This document shows, piece after piece, positions 52,401 to 59,455 of a stretch of 64,000 nucleotides of DNA; the stretch's first letter is position 1, and each line of letters begins with the position of its first letter. The notes beneath the pieces are model-generated. The model ran no database searches and was not told the DNA's origin. It saw nothing but the letters and a program-made list of their open reading frames with translations. The position numbers and the translations under genes were made by a program. This DNA is from Hyphomonas sp. (GTDB taxonomy: Bacteria > Pseudomonadota > Alphaproteobacteria > Caulobacterales > Hyphomonadaceae), in NCBI GenBank assembly GCA_013791775.1, contig VMTE01000012.1:122694-186693 (forward strand), given 5' to 3'.

Positions 52401-53197
52401 AAGTGCGCGTCCGGGGTGCGTGTCTGGGGAACGTTAGATCCCCAAAGGATAAGGAAGCCCGAATTGTACCAATCGGCGCTTTCCGCGACATCTGTCTGTT
52501 CGCCCCATGTCTGGGGACTTGCTGGCGGCAGGTCGCAATACCAGTCATAGAAAGATCCGGTGACACCGCCGATGAGCTGCAGGTAGCGCGCGCCGGCAGC
52601 ATAGGAGACCATCGACATGGCCGGGATCGGCGAGAAGCCGAATACGCGGTCAGGTCCCCATTTTCGGATGGTATGAGCGTTCGCAGCCGCGATGATTTCG
52701 TTGGCTTCCTCCCAACCGGCGCGAACAAAACCGCCGAGGCCGCGGCGGGTAACATAGTCAGCCCGCTTGTCCGGATCTTCCTGGATCGACTTCCAGGCAG
52801 CAACAGGCGCCATCGTCTTTCTTGCCGTCCGCCAGGCCTTGAGCAGCCGGGCACGGATCAGGGGGTATTTCACCCGGTTTGCGGAATAGAGATACCAGCT
52901 ATAGCTTGCACCACGCGAACAGCCGCGCGGCTCATGATTGGGCAAGTCGTCCCGGGTGCGGGGATAGTCTGTCTGCTGGGTTTCCCAGGTGACGATGCCT
53001 CCCTTCACATAGATCTTCCAGGAACAGGATCCGGTGCAGTTCACGCCGTGCGTGGAGCGCACGATTTTGTCGTGGCGCCAGCGGTTCCGGTAGGCCTCCT
53101 CCCAGGTTCTGTCCTCGTCATTGAGAACGCCGTGTCCGGCAGAGAAGGTTTCTGTCTTGCGGCGAAAGAAGGTCAGGCGATCAAGTGTGTGGCTCAT
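49463..53197 (-). CDS. narG: Respiratory nitrate reductase alpha subunit NarG
   Basis: A 1244-residue molybdenum enzyme that reduces nitrate to nitrite in the cytoplasm. The N-terminal FS0 cluster motif THGVNCTGSCSWKIY with the later PRGCSRGASYSW is present, as are the bis-MGD domain (YDWYCDLPPASPQ with the Mo-ligand Asp) and STTAVYSDIVLPTATWYEK. Length is standard. No twin-arginine export signal beyond the vestigial N-terminus, as expected. Start at 53197 (MSHTLDRL); 13 bp after narK. Confidence 0.97.
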   Translation of the reverse strand: MSHTLDRLTFFRRKTETFSAGHGVLNDEDRTWEEAYRNRWRHDKIVRSTHGVNCTGSCSWKIYVKGGIVTWETQQTDYPRTRDDLPNHEPRGCSRGASYSWYLYSANRVKYPLIRARLLKAWRTARKTMAPVAAWKSIQEDPDKRADYVTRRGLGGFVRAGWEEANEIIAAANAHTIRKWGPDRVFGFSPIPAMSMVSYAAGARYLQLIGGVTGSFYDWYCDLPPASPQTWGEQTDVAESADWYNSGFLILWGSNVPQTRTPDAHFYTEARYKGVKSVVICPDYSEASKFSDLWLAAKQGTDAALGMAFGHVILTEYHRDRQVPYFRDYVRQYTDLPLLVRLVPQEDGFVPQQLLRAADFDGALGESNNPDWKTVALDEKSGKIVVPNGSIGFRWGEDGKWNLEECDASGAETELRLGLKGVEDEIAKVRFPYFANTASNGFASTDHPSVLTRNIPVKKVRLADGSDALVACVYDLLMANYGVDQGYGGEHLAASYDDMEPYTPAWAEAITSVSRENIIATARGFATNAEKTNGKSMVIIGAGMNHWYHMDMNYRAVINMLVMCGCIGQSGGGWSHYVGQEKLRPQTGWAPLAFATDWVRPPRQQNSTSFFYAHTDQWRYETVPVGEILSPTAEPGDWAGSFIDYNAKAERMGWLPSAPALKTNSLEIASRAKAAGKDAKDYVAQALKSGELEMSCMDPDDPHNWPRNMFVWRSNLLGSSGKGHEYFLKHLLGTDHGVQGKDLGEMGQDKPRQVKWHDEAPRGKLDLLVCIDFRMSTTAVYSDIVLPTATWYEKNDLNTSDMHPFIHPLGAAVDPAWESRSDWEIFKGLAKTFSEIAPEVLGVETDVVLYPIQHDTAGEMAQAHGVKDWYAGECEPVPGKTMPTVVTVERDYSQIYAKFTSLGPLLDKLGNGGKGIGWSTELEVKKLGSLNGRVLDETVAKGRPIIETDIDACETILMLAPETNGEVAVRAWEALEKQTGREHTHLARPKEDEKIRFRDIVAQPRKIITSPIWSGIESEHVSYNAGYTNVHELIPWRTLTGRQQLYQDHDWMRAFGETLVVYKPPIDLKTLHVKGDKPNGNTEITLNFITPHQKWGIHSTYTDNLMMLTLNRGGPVVWVSETDARKAGIVDNDWVEVFNANGALTARAVVSQRIREGTMFMYHAQEKIVNTPGSEITGKRGGIHNSVTRTILKPTHMIGGYAQLAYGFNYYGTVGSNRDEFIVLRKMAKVDWLETPAAQTEGAQ

Positions 53198-53210
53198 CGG
53201 GGGCTTCCGT

Positions 53211-55949
53211 TCATTCAGCTTGTGCAGGGGTGAGAGCGGGCGCGCGGCGGCGCTCGACATCGTGGAGGAGCCCGCCCGGCCGCACATAGACGAACCATGT
53301 GATCAGCAGGCAGGAGACGTAGAAAGCGAGGAAGGCGTAGAGGGCTGTCTCGGCGCTGCCGGTTGCCGCAATCGACATCCCGAAACTCTTCGGAATGAAG
53401 AAGGCACCATAGGCAGCGATCGCGCTCGTAAAGCCGGTAATGGCGGCGCTTTCCTTTTCCGACTGTCGAAGCAGGGCATCGCCCTTCAGGTGAGGCTCAA
53501 GACGCGCGATCTCCTTGCGCATGATCGCCGGGATCATCTGGAAGGTAGAGGCGTTGCCGACGCCGGTGGCGAAGAAGAGGAGGATGAAGCAGGCAAAGAA
53601 GCCCGTGAAAGCACCTGGCTGGTCTTTGGCCCCAAGGAAATAGAGAACACCGATAGTGCCAGCCATCATCAGGAGGAACACGGCAATCGTGACACGTCCG
53701 CCGCCAAAGCGGTCTGAAATCCAGCCCGTAAACGACCTCGCAAGGGCGCCGACGAGCGGCCCGAGAAACGCGATCTGCAGAACGTTGACTTCAGGAAACT
53801 GGGTTTTGGTCAGTAACGGGAACGCCGCCGAGAATCCGATGAAGGATCCGAAGGTGCCGGTGTAGAGCCAGCACATGATCCAGTTGTGTGTGCGCCGGAA
53901 GATCACGGCCTGATCGGAGAAGGAAGCTTTGGCCGTGGACAGATCATTCATTCCGAACCAGGCCGCAAAGGCACTGAGCGCAATGAACGGGACCCAGATG
54001 AATCCGGCGTTCTGCAGGAAAAGTTCTTCACCTGTAGCACTGACCTGCGGATTGCCGCCGAGAATGCCGAAGACACCGGCGGTCACAGCAATCGGCACAA
54101 GGAATTGCATCGCGCTGACACCGAGATTGCCGAGCCCGGCATTCATGGCGAGCGCGTTGCCCTTCTCCTTTTTGGGATAGAAGAAGCCGATATTCGACAT
54201 CGAGGAGGCAAAATTTCCGCCACCGAGGCCGCAGAGCAGAGCCAGGGCAAGCATGATCCAGTAAGGCGTACCCGGGCTTTGAACCGCCAGACCGATGCCA
54301 ATCGCCGGGATCATCAGCGACCAGGTTGTCAGCGTCGTCCAGAGCCGCCCGCCGAAAACTGGCACCATGAAGCTGTAAAAGATCCGGAGCGTTGCACCGG
54401 AGAGGCCGGGAAGCGCGGCGAGCCAGAAAAGCTGGTCGGTCGTGTAGGCAAAGCCGATCTGCGGCAATTTGGCGACGACCACCGACCAGACCATCCACAC
54501 GGCGAAGGACAGGAAGAGTGACGGGATGGAAATCCAGAGATTGCGCGATGCGACAGACTTGCCGGTTGTCTCCCAGAACGAGGGATCTTCCGGCCGCCAG
54601 TCTTCGATCAGCTTGGGTGCGAGGGCGCGCGCTTCCTTTTCTCCGTGGATGGGCTGCATCTCGGGCAGTTGAGGCAGCGCATCGAGCGCCGCACCGGCGG
54701 CCTGGCGTTCCATGTGCCGGATGGCGAAATGCATCCAGATCAGCGATGCCGAGACAACCACGAACAACAGCATGAAGCAGCTTGTCCAGATACCGGTCAG
54801 GTCATTCAACAGCCCGAAGACGATCGGGAGGATGAAACCGCCGAGCCCGCCCATGAGGCCGACAAGCCCGCCCACCGCGCCGACATCCTTGGGGTAATAG
54901 ACCGGTATGTGCTTGTAGACCGCCGCTTTGCCGAGGCTCATGAAAAAGCCTAGCACAAAGATCGCGATGACGAACACGGCAGGGCCTGTCGCCAGCCGGA
55001 AGCTGATCGGTCCGCCGACACCGTCCACCACGTACGATGTTGGAGGATAGGAGAGGAAGAACGTGACAACAACGGACACAAGAAAAGTCCAGTACATCAC
55101 CGTCCGTGCACCGACTTTGTCTGACAGGTGGCCGCCGTAGATGCGGAACAGGGATGCAGGAACCGAATAGGCCGCCGCCAGCATGCCGGCCGTCTTTATG
55201 TCGAAGCCGTATACGCCGATCAGGTAGCGCGGGAGCCAGAGGGCCAGTGCCACGAACGCACCGAACACGAAGAAATAGTAGAGTGAAAACCGCCAGACCT
55301 GGACGTTGCGCAAAGGTTCGAACTGGGAGGCAAAACTGCGTGGGCGCGCACCTGAGAGCCGGCGCGCCGCCAGGTCGGGATCATCCTTGGTGAAGAAGAA
55401 GAATACGATCGCAACGGCAACGAGCGCGAGCGCCCAGACATTGGCGACCCCTTTCCATCCCATCGCCGCCATCACCAGAGGCGCCGCGAACTTCGTCACA
55501 GCGGCGCCGACATTGCCCGCCCCGACGATGCCGAGCGCTGAACCTTGTCTTTCCGGCGGGAAGAATTTGGAGACATAGGTGATCGACACGGAGAAGGACC
55601 CGCCCGCGATTCCGATGCCGAGCGCGGCCAGGAGGAACTGCGGATAGGTTTCGGCAAATGTCAGAAGCCATGTGGCAAGCGCGGCCAGGAGCATGACAAT
55701 CAGGTTGACGATGCGGCCGCCATACTGGTCGGCCCAGATACCGAGCACGAGACGAGACAGCGAGCCGGTCAGGATCGGCGTTCCGACAAGCAGGCCAAAC
55801 TGTGTCTCGGTGAGCCCAAGATCCTTCTGTATCTGAAGCCCGAGGATTGCAAATATCGTCCAGACCGCAAAACAGGCGGTGAAGGCGAATGTTGTCAGAC
55901 CGAGGGCAGCGTTTGCCCCTTTGGCAGCTGGATTGACAGTTGGTGTCAT
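53211..55949 (-). CDS. narK: Fused nitrate/nitrite transporter NarK1-NarK2
   Basis: A 912-residue membrane protein with two complete 12-helix major-facilitator units: residues about 1-430 (NarK1-type, proton symport) and about 455-912 (NarK2-type, nitrate/nitrite antiport). Each has the nitrate-signature region, such as GIAGGSFSVSITYVSKFFPP and GLGGGNFASSMSNIGFFYPK. Fusions of this length are known in Paracoccus-type denitrifiers. First gene of the nar operon, with GGGAGGG before the ATG and an FNR-like site upstream. Confidence 0.96.
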   Translation of the reverse strand: MTPTVNPAAKGANAALGLTTFAFTACFAVWTIFAILGLQIQKDLGLTETQFGLLVGTPILTGSLSRLVLGIWADQYGGRIVNLIVMLLAALATWLLTFAETYPQFLLAALGIGIAGGSFSVSITYVSKFFPPERQGSALGIVGAGNVGAAVTKFAAPLVMAAMGWKGVANVWALALVAVAIVFFFFTKDDPDLAARRLSGARPRSFASQFEPLRNVQVWRFSLYYFFVFGAFVALALWLPRYLIGVYGFDIKTAGMLAAAYSVPASLFRIYGGHLSDKVGARTVMYWTFLVSVVVTFFLSYPPTSYVVDGVGGPISFRLATGPAVFVIAIFVLGFFMSLGKAAVYKHIPVYYPKDVGAVGGLVGLMGGLGGFILPIVFGLLNDLTGIWTSCFMLLFVVVSASLIWMHFAIRHMERQAAGAALDALPQLPEMQPIHGEKEARALAPKLIEDWRPEDPSFWETTGKSVASRNLWISIPSLFLSFAVWMVWSVVVAKLPQIGFAYTTDQLFWLAALPGLSGATLRIFYSFMVPVFGGRLWTTLTTWSLMIPAIGIGLAVQSPGTPYWIMLALALLCGLGGGNFASSMSNIGFFYPKKEKGNALAMNAGLGNLGVSAMQFLVPIAVTAGVFGILGGNPQVSATGEELFLQNAGFIWVPFIALSAFAAWFGMNDLSTAKASFSDQAVIFRRTHNWIMCWLYTGTFGSFIGFSAAFPLLTKTQFPEVNVLQIAFLGPLVGALARSFTGWISDRFGGGRVTIAVFLLMMAGTIGVLYFLGAKDQPGAFTGFFACFILLFFATGVGNASTFQMIPAIMRKEIARLEPHLKGDALLRQSEKESAAITGFTSAIAAYGAFFIPKSFGMSIAATGSAETALYAFLAFYVSCLLITWFVYVRPGGLLHDVERRRAPALTPAQAE

Positions 55950-56022
55950 GGTTGCGCCCTCCCCGTAAGCGCCAGAGATTCCTGAAGCGACCCAGAGGTG
56001 TCATTCACCCGGCCGGCGAGCC

Positions 56023-56036
56023 TTGATTTTTGTGAA
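56023..56036. promoter_or_regulatory. FNR/DNR-like box before narK
   Basis: TTGATTTTTGTGAA has a perfect left half-site and a weak right half (GTGAA instead of ATCAA). Its centre is 80 bp before the narK start; the usual 41.5-bp spacing would put transcription start near 55988. Confidence 0.45.
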
Positions 56037-56060
56037 GCGACGGCTTGGCGAATGTGCGCT

Positions 56061-56094
56061 GGCCTGCACCAATTGAGATCAATCTGCGCAGGCC
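56061..56094. repeat. Nested palindrome in the narK-regulator gap
   Basis: GGCCTGC (56061-56067) and GCAGGCC (56088-56094) flank TTGAGATCAA (56073-56082); both dyads share the same centre. It may bind another regulator of the nar operon. The whole gap 55950-56263 (314 bp) holds only this, two FNR-type boxes and the leader of the regulator. Confidence 0.4.
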
Positions 56095-56159
56095 TGACAG
56101 GCAGCACCGCGAAGCATGATGTCTGCGATCAAACCCGCTGACGGATCCCAAAGTGCGGC

Positions 56160-56173
56160 TTGACTTTTATCAA
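56160..56173. promoter_or_regulatory. FNR/DNR box before the Crp/Fnr gene
   Basis: TTGACTTTTATCAA matches TTGAy-N4-ATCAA. The centre is 97 bp before the ATG at 56264, which suggests autoregulation, and it may also serve the divergent narK. Confidence 0.7.
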
Positions 56174-56263
56174 GCGTCGGCTAGGGCTGTGGGCGACCAA
56201 GGTTCGCCCCCGCGCCATTGTCCGCGCGACGTTCGTTTCGCAACAGCCCTGCAGGAGGCATGC

Positions 56264-57040
56264 ATGCCTTTAAGACCAACTGATGCGGAACATATCCGTC
56301 ATCTGTCGTTTTTCCGCGCCTCGACGGACGCGACGTTCGACAAGGCGATCGCTGGCGGATTTCTGCAGAAGTTCCCGGCGGGCACGACCCTTCTGATGGA
56401 GGGCGACACAGTCGATTTCCTCTACATCCTCCTGGAAGGCTCGGTCGAACTGGGCGCGGGGTGGAAATCGAAAGATACCACGCTGGCCATCCTGCGGCCC
56501 GTGTCGACCTTCATTCTGGCCGCTGTCGTTCTCGATGCAGACGCGCTGATGACTGCCGTAACGCTGGAGCGGTCCGAGATACTCATGGTGCCAGGCGAGT
56601 CGCTGCGCCGCGCGATGAAAGAAGATGCAGAATTCTGCTTTGCCGTCTCGGAAGAACTCTCCGGTTGCTATCGCGGCCTCGTGCGTTCGATCAAGAATCA
56701 CAAACTGCGCGACTCGACCGAGCGGCTGGCCAACTACCTGCTGACCCAACGCGCCCGCCAGGGCGGGAAAATCGAAATCGTCCTGCCGCATGAAAAGCGG
56801 GTCCTGGCTTCGCTTCTGGGTATGACGCCCGAAAACCTGTCGCGAGCTTTCCTGAAGCTCCAAGCGCAGGGTGTGACCGTCGACGGCGCCCGGGTAAGGC
56901 TCGAGAAAGTTACAGCGCTTGAGCGGCTGGCGCGTCCCAGCCCACTCATCGACAACCACTTTGCCCAGCCGCGCAACGAGCTTGGAAAGGCGCATACCGA
57001 GCGCCAGAAGGGCCTGCTCGACGGGAAAGGCAGCGCTTAA
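56264..57040 (+). CDS. Crp/Fnr-family regulator, DNR/NnrR-like
   Basis: A 258-residue transcription factor: cyclic-nucleotide-type beta-roll (FPAGTTLLMEGDTVDFLYILLEGSVEL, about 35-60), dimer helix, and C-terminal HTH RVLASLLGMTPENLSRAFLKL (about 185-205) with the E-x-x-S-R contact residues that read TTGAT. The N-terminal four-cysteine cluster of oxygen-sensing FNR is absent; the only cysteines are near 125 and 134. That fits DNR/NnrR-type NO sensors better. AGGAGG precedes the ATG at 56264. The stop overlaps that of convergent moaA2. Confidence 0.88.
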   Translation: MPLRPTDAEHIRHLSFFRASTDATFDKAIAGGFLQKFPAGTTLLMEGDTVDFLYILLEGSVELGAGWKSKDTTLAILRPVSTFILAAVVLDADALMTAVTLERSEILMVPGESLRRAMKEDAEFCFAVSEELSGCYRGLVRSIKNHKLRDSTERLANYLLTQRARQGGKIEIVLPHEKRVLASLLGMTPENLSRAFLKLQAQGVTVDGARVRLEKVTALERLARPSPLIDNHFAQPRNELGKAHTERQKGLLDGKGSA

Positions 57041-58029
57041 CCGCCCGCCTGGGCCAGGTTCATCATGTCGCCCGTATTGCCCGCATGCAGTCCGTGGGCA
57101 GCGGGTTTGAAAGTCAGCGCATCCACGACGCAGTCCTGCAGCTCGCCAATCTGTGCGTCATCGACCAGCAGTTTTCTCATATCTCTGCCGCCTTGCCCGA
57201 ACAGGCAAAGACGAAGCTGCCCTCGCGCCGTAACCCTGAGCCGGTTGCAGCCGTCACAAAAGCCTGCCGCGTAAGGCGCGATAAGGCCGATACGCCCGGC
57301 ATACCCGGGATGCGTGAATTCGATGGCTGGTCCATCCTCAGCGCCGCGTTCCGAAGGGGTCCAACCCCGGTCCTGCAGCCACGTCCGAAGTACCTGCCCG
57401 CTGACATGCTGTTGTTCGAAGAAGGCCTTGTTGTCCCCGGTCCGCATAAGCTCGATGAAGCGCACGGCGATTGGCCGATCCTTCACGAACCCTGTCCAGG
57501 CTGAAAACCCGTCCTCCAGCCCGTCGCGCAGCAGCACGGCGTTGACCTTGAGAGCTTTCAGCGGAAGCGCCTGGGCCCGTTCCAATCCGGCGAGAACATC
57601 TTCCAGCCGGTCATGCCCGGTTATTTTTCTGAAGGTGTCGCGCTCAAGAGCGTCCATGCTGACATTGAGATGCGTCAGCCCGGCCGCGACCCAGTCGTCG
57701 ACATGACGCGCAAGGTTCCAGCCATTGGTGGTGAGGGCAACCTTGCCGATGCCTGGCTGGCGCGCAGCGCACGCGATCAGCTCACCGATGTCTTTGCGAA
57801 CGGTTGGCTCCCCGCCTGTGAGGCGGATTTTGGTGATTCCGAGCCCTGCAAAGGCGCGGACCAGACGCGCGACCTCCTCAGCGGCGAGGAAATCCATGGC
57901 GCCCGATTTTGTGTAACCGTTCGGCAGGCAGTAGGTGCAGCGGAAGTTGCACACTTCCGTCACCGAAAGTCTCAGGTAACGAAACCTGCGTCCGAATGCG
58001 TCCGTCGCAGCTGCGCCGGGAGATACCAT
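57037..58029 (-). CDS. moaA: GTP 3',8-cyclase MoaA, copy 2
   Basis: A 330-residue radical-SAM MoaA, about 90% identical by eye to copy 1. CNFRCTYC and FCDGCNRLRV with the later Cys are intact, as is the C-terminal Gly-Gly. Start at 58029 (MVSPGAAAT) after AAAGGAG. Its leader carries the second candidate Moco riboswitch and an FNR-type box, so it is probably made when low oxygen or NO coincides with cofactor demand. Convergent stop overlap with the regulator gene (TTAA). Confidence 0.95.
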   Translation of the reverse strand: MVSPGAAATDAFGRRFRYLRLSVTEVCNFRCTYCLPNGYTKSGAMDFLAAEEVARLVRAFAGLGITKIRLTGGEPTVRKDIGELIACAARQPGIGKVALTTNGWNLARHVDDWVAAGLTHLNVSMDALERDTFRKITGHDRLEDVLAGLERAQALPLKALKVNAVLLRDGLEDGFSAWTGFVKDRPIAVRFIELMRTGDNKAFFEQQHVSGQVLRTWLQDRGWTPSERGAEDGPAIEFTHPGYAGRIGLIAPYAAGFCDGCNRLRVTARGQLRLCLFGQGGRDMRKLLVDDAQIGELQDCVVDALTFKPAAHGLHAGNTGDMMNLAQAGG

Positions 58030-58033
58030 CGCG

Positions 58034-58162
58034 AGGCTCCTTTCCAAGAACGGGAGGCGGCAGGGTTTCCCCTTACCACCCGCGGCCGGAGCGCCTTGAC
58101 GGTTCGTGATATCGAAACGTTTTAGGCGAGCAGGCTCGGAGCGATTTGAGCCACGCTAGAGC
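58034..58162 (-). ncRNA. Candidate Moco riboswitch before moaA2
   Basis: Same length and layout as 33870-33998, read from 58162. The 5' block (58113-58162) is 49/50 identical and the 3' block before the ribosome-binding site is nearly identical, while the middle has changed with preserved G/C-rich complementarity. FNR-type spacing from the box at 58203 puts transcription start near 58168, just before the element. Confidence 0.7.
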
Positions 58163-58202
58163 GGCTCTCGGACCCTGTCTTTGACCTTCCGGGGTAAGCG
58201 GA

Positions 58203-58216
58203 TTGATGTGGGTCAA
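58203..58216. promoter_or_regulatory. FNR/DNR box before moaA2
   Basis: TTGATGTGGGTCAA matches the consensus with one changed base (GTCAA). Its centre is about 41 bp upstream of the predicted first base of the riboswitch leader on the minus strand. Confidence 0.7.
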
Positions 58217-58234
58217 GGCGGCCGGGGCGCCGCA

Positions 58235-59431
58235 TCAAGCGGCTTTGGCGAGCCTCGGCGAAACAAGCCTCGGGCCATAGACAAAGACAAACCCGAGAAA
58301 GGCGCCGGACCAGAGAGCGGATGCAAGGAAGTTTGCGTGCATCTGGTAAGGCTGGTCCAGAAACGGCGCGGCAACGCGCGCTAGGGCCGCTACGTTCACC
58401 AGCCCGTATATGACAAGGGTGCCTGCACCGGCCGTCAAGGCACGCCCAGTATGTCCGAGACTTGAGCGCGTCATCACAGCCAGGGTCATGACACCGACCG
58501 CGCCCGCACCCGCTGCATGAAGGCCCGCTATGCGGGGCACATGTTCAGGCCAAAGGCCGCTGAGCCCGATCAGGACAATTGCAAGCGCCGCCCAAGCGTA
58601 CCCCACATGCAGGACTGTCACCAGCGGCTCGGCCAGCGTGCGCTCCCCGCCCCAGCGCGACAGGCGAAGGCCGTTCAGGAGGCCCGCGACCAGCAGCAGG
58701 ATTGAAGGGACCAACGTCGCTCCGAACACGGCCCAGACCGCGAGCGCTGCGAAAGAGACCGCCAGTGCAACGGCATCGATCCGCCCTGCTGCTTCCGGCA
58801 GTGGTCCGCCCTGACGGGCAAGCCAGTTGCGCGTAAAACTCGGCGTGATCCGTCCACCGATCAAAAGGATCAGAAACAACAAGGTGCCAAGACCTGCCCG
58901 AATAGCCGCCTGGGGCAGTCCACCATCATCAAGCGAGATCCAGTGGAATGCGATGTTCGCCAACGCCAGCAGGCTGACCGCAGCAGCGACTTTGAGATTG
59001 CGGGTATTCTGTCCCGCGATCACCTCGCGCCAGATGATTCCCGCGAACAGCACCATGAAAGCGCTGTCGACCATCGCGGGCACCCAGCCCGGCCCTGGCT
59101 GGAAGAGCATTGCCGCACGGCCGGCCACCCAGACGTTCACCAATACCATCAGCGGGAGACCGCAGACAGGCAACCTGCCAGTCCAGTTGGGTACGGCGGT
59201 CAGCAGAAATCCCGCAACAATGGCCGACCCGTACCCGAACACCAGTTCGTGCACGTGAAACGCAAGGCCTGCATTCACCGGGAGCGCATCCGGCCCGGCG
59301 GCATAGGTGACGATCCACAGCGGAACCGACACCGCGGCCCACAGCGCCCCTAGAAGGAAAAAGGGACGAAATCCGAAGCTGAACAGCGCCGGTCCGCGAT
59401 AGTCACGTACCTGCTGGGATGTAGTGGCCAT
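58235..59431 (-). CDS. nnrS: NnrS-family heme-copper membrane protein
   Basis: A 398-residue protein with about twelve membrane helices. The N-terminal ALFSFGFRPFFLLGALWA (about 15-32) and the conserved HVHELVFGYGSAIVAGFLLTAVPNWTG (about 64-90), plus GRITPSFTRNW, are NnrS hallmarks. NnrS helps cells tolerate nitric oxide and is controlled by NO sensors. It begins 24 bp after nrdJ and is probably in its transcript. Confidence 0.93.
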   Translation of the reverse strand: MATTSQQVRDYRGPALFSFGFRPFFLLGALWAAVSVPLWIVTYAAGPDALPVNAGLAFHVHELVFGYGSAIVAGFLLTAVPNWTGRLPVCGLPLMVLVNVWVAGRAAMLFQPGPGWVPAMVDSAFMVLFAGIIWREVIAGQNTRNLKVAAAVSLLALANIAFHWISLDDGGLPQAAIRAGLGTLLFLILLIGGRITPSFTRNWLARQGGPLPEAAGRIDAVALAVSFAALAVWAVFGATLVPSILLLVAGLLNGLRLSRWGGERTLAEPLVTVLHVGYAWAALAIVLIGLSGLWPEHVPRIAGLHAAGAGAVGVMTLAVMTRSSLGHTGRALTAGAGTLVIYGLVNVAALARVAAPFLDQPYQMHANFLASALWSGAFLGFVFVYGPRLVSPRLAKAA

Positions 59432-59455
59432 GAACCGTTTATTCCTTTGCTGATC

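Noticed and set aside
51551-53233. 560-codon open frame on the plus strand opposite narG
   Set aside because: It mirrors narG codon for codon in GC-rich DNA and has no domain, ribosome-binding site or hydrophobic pattern of a real protein.
56073-56082. TTGAGATCAA as an FNR box
   Set aside because: The half-sites are separated by 2 instead of the required 4 bases and lack the inner T/A; reported only as part of a nested palindrome.
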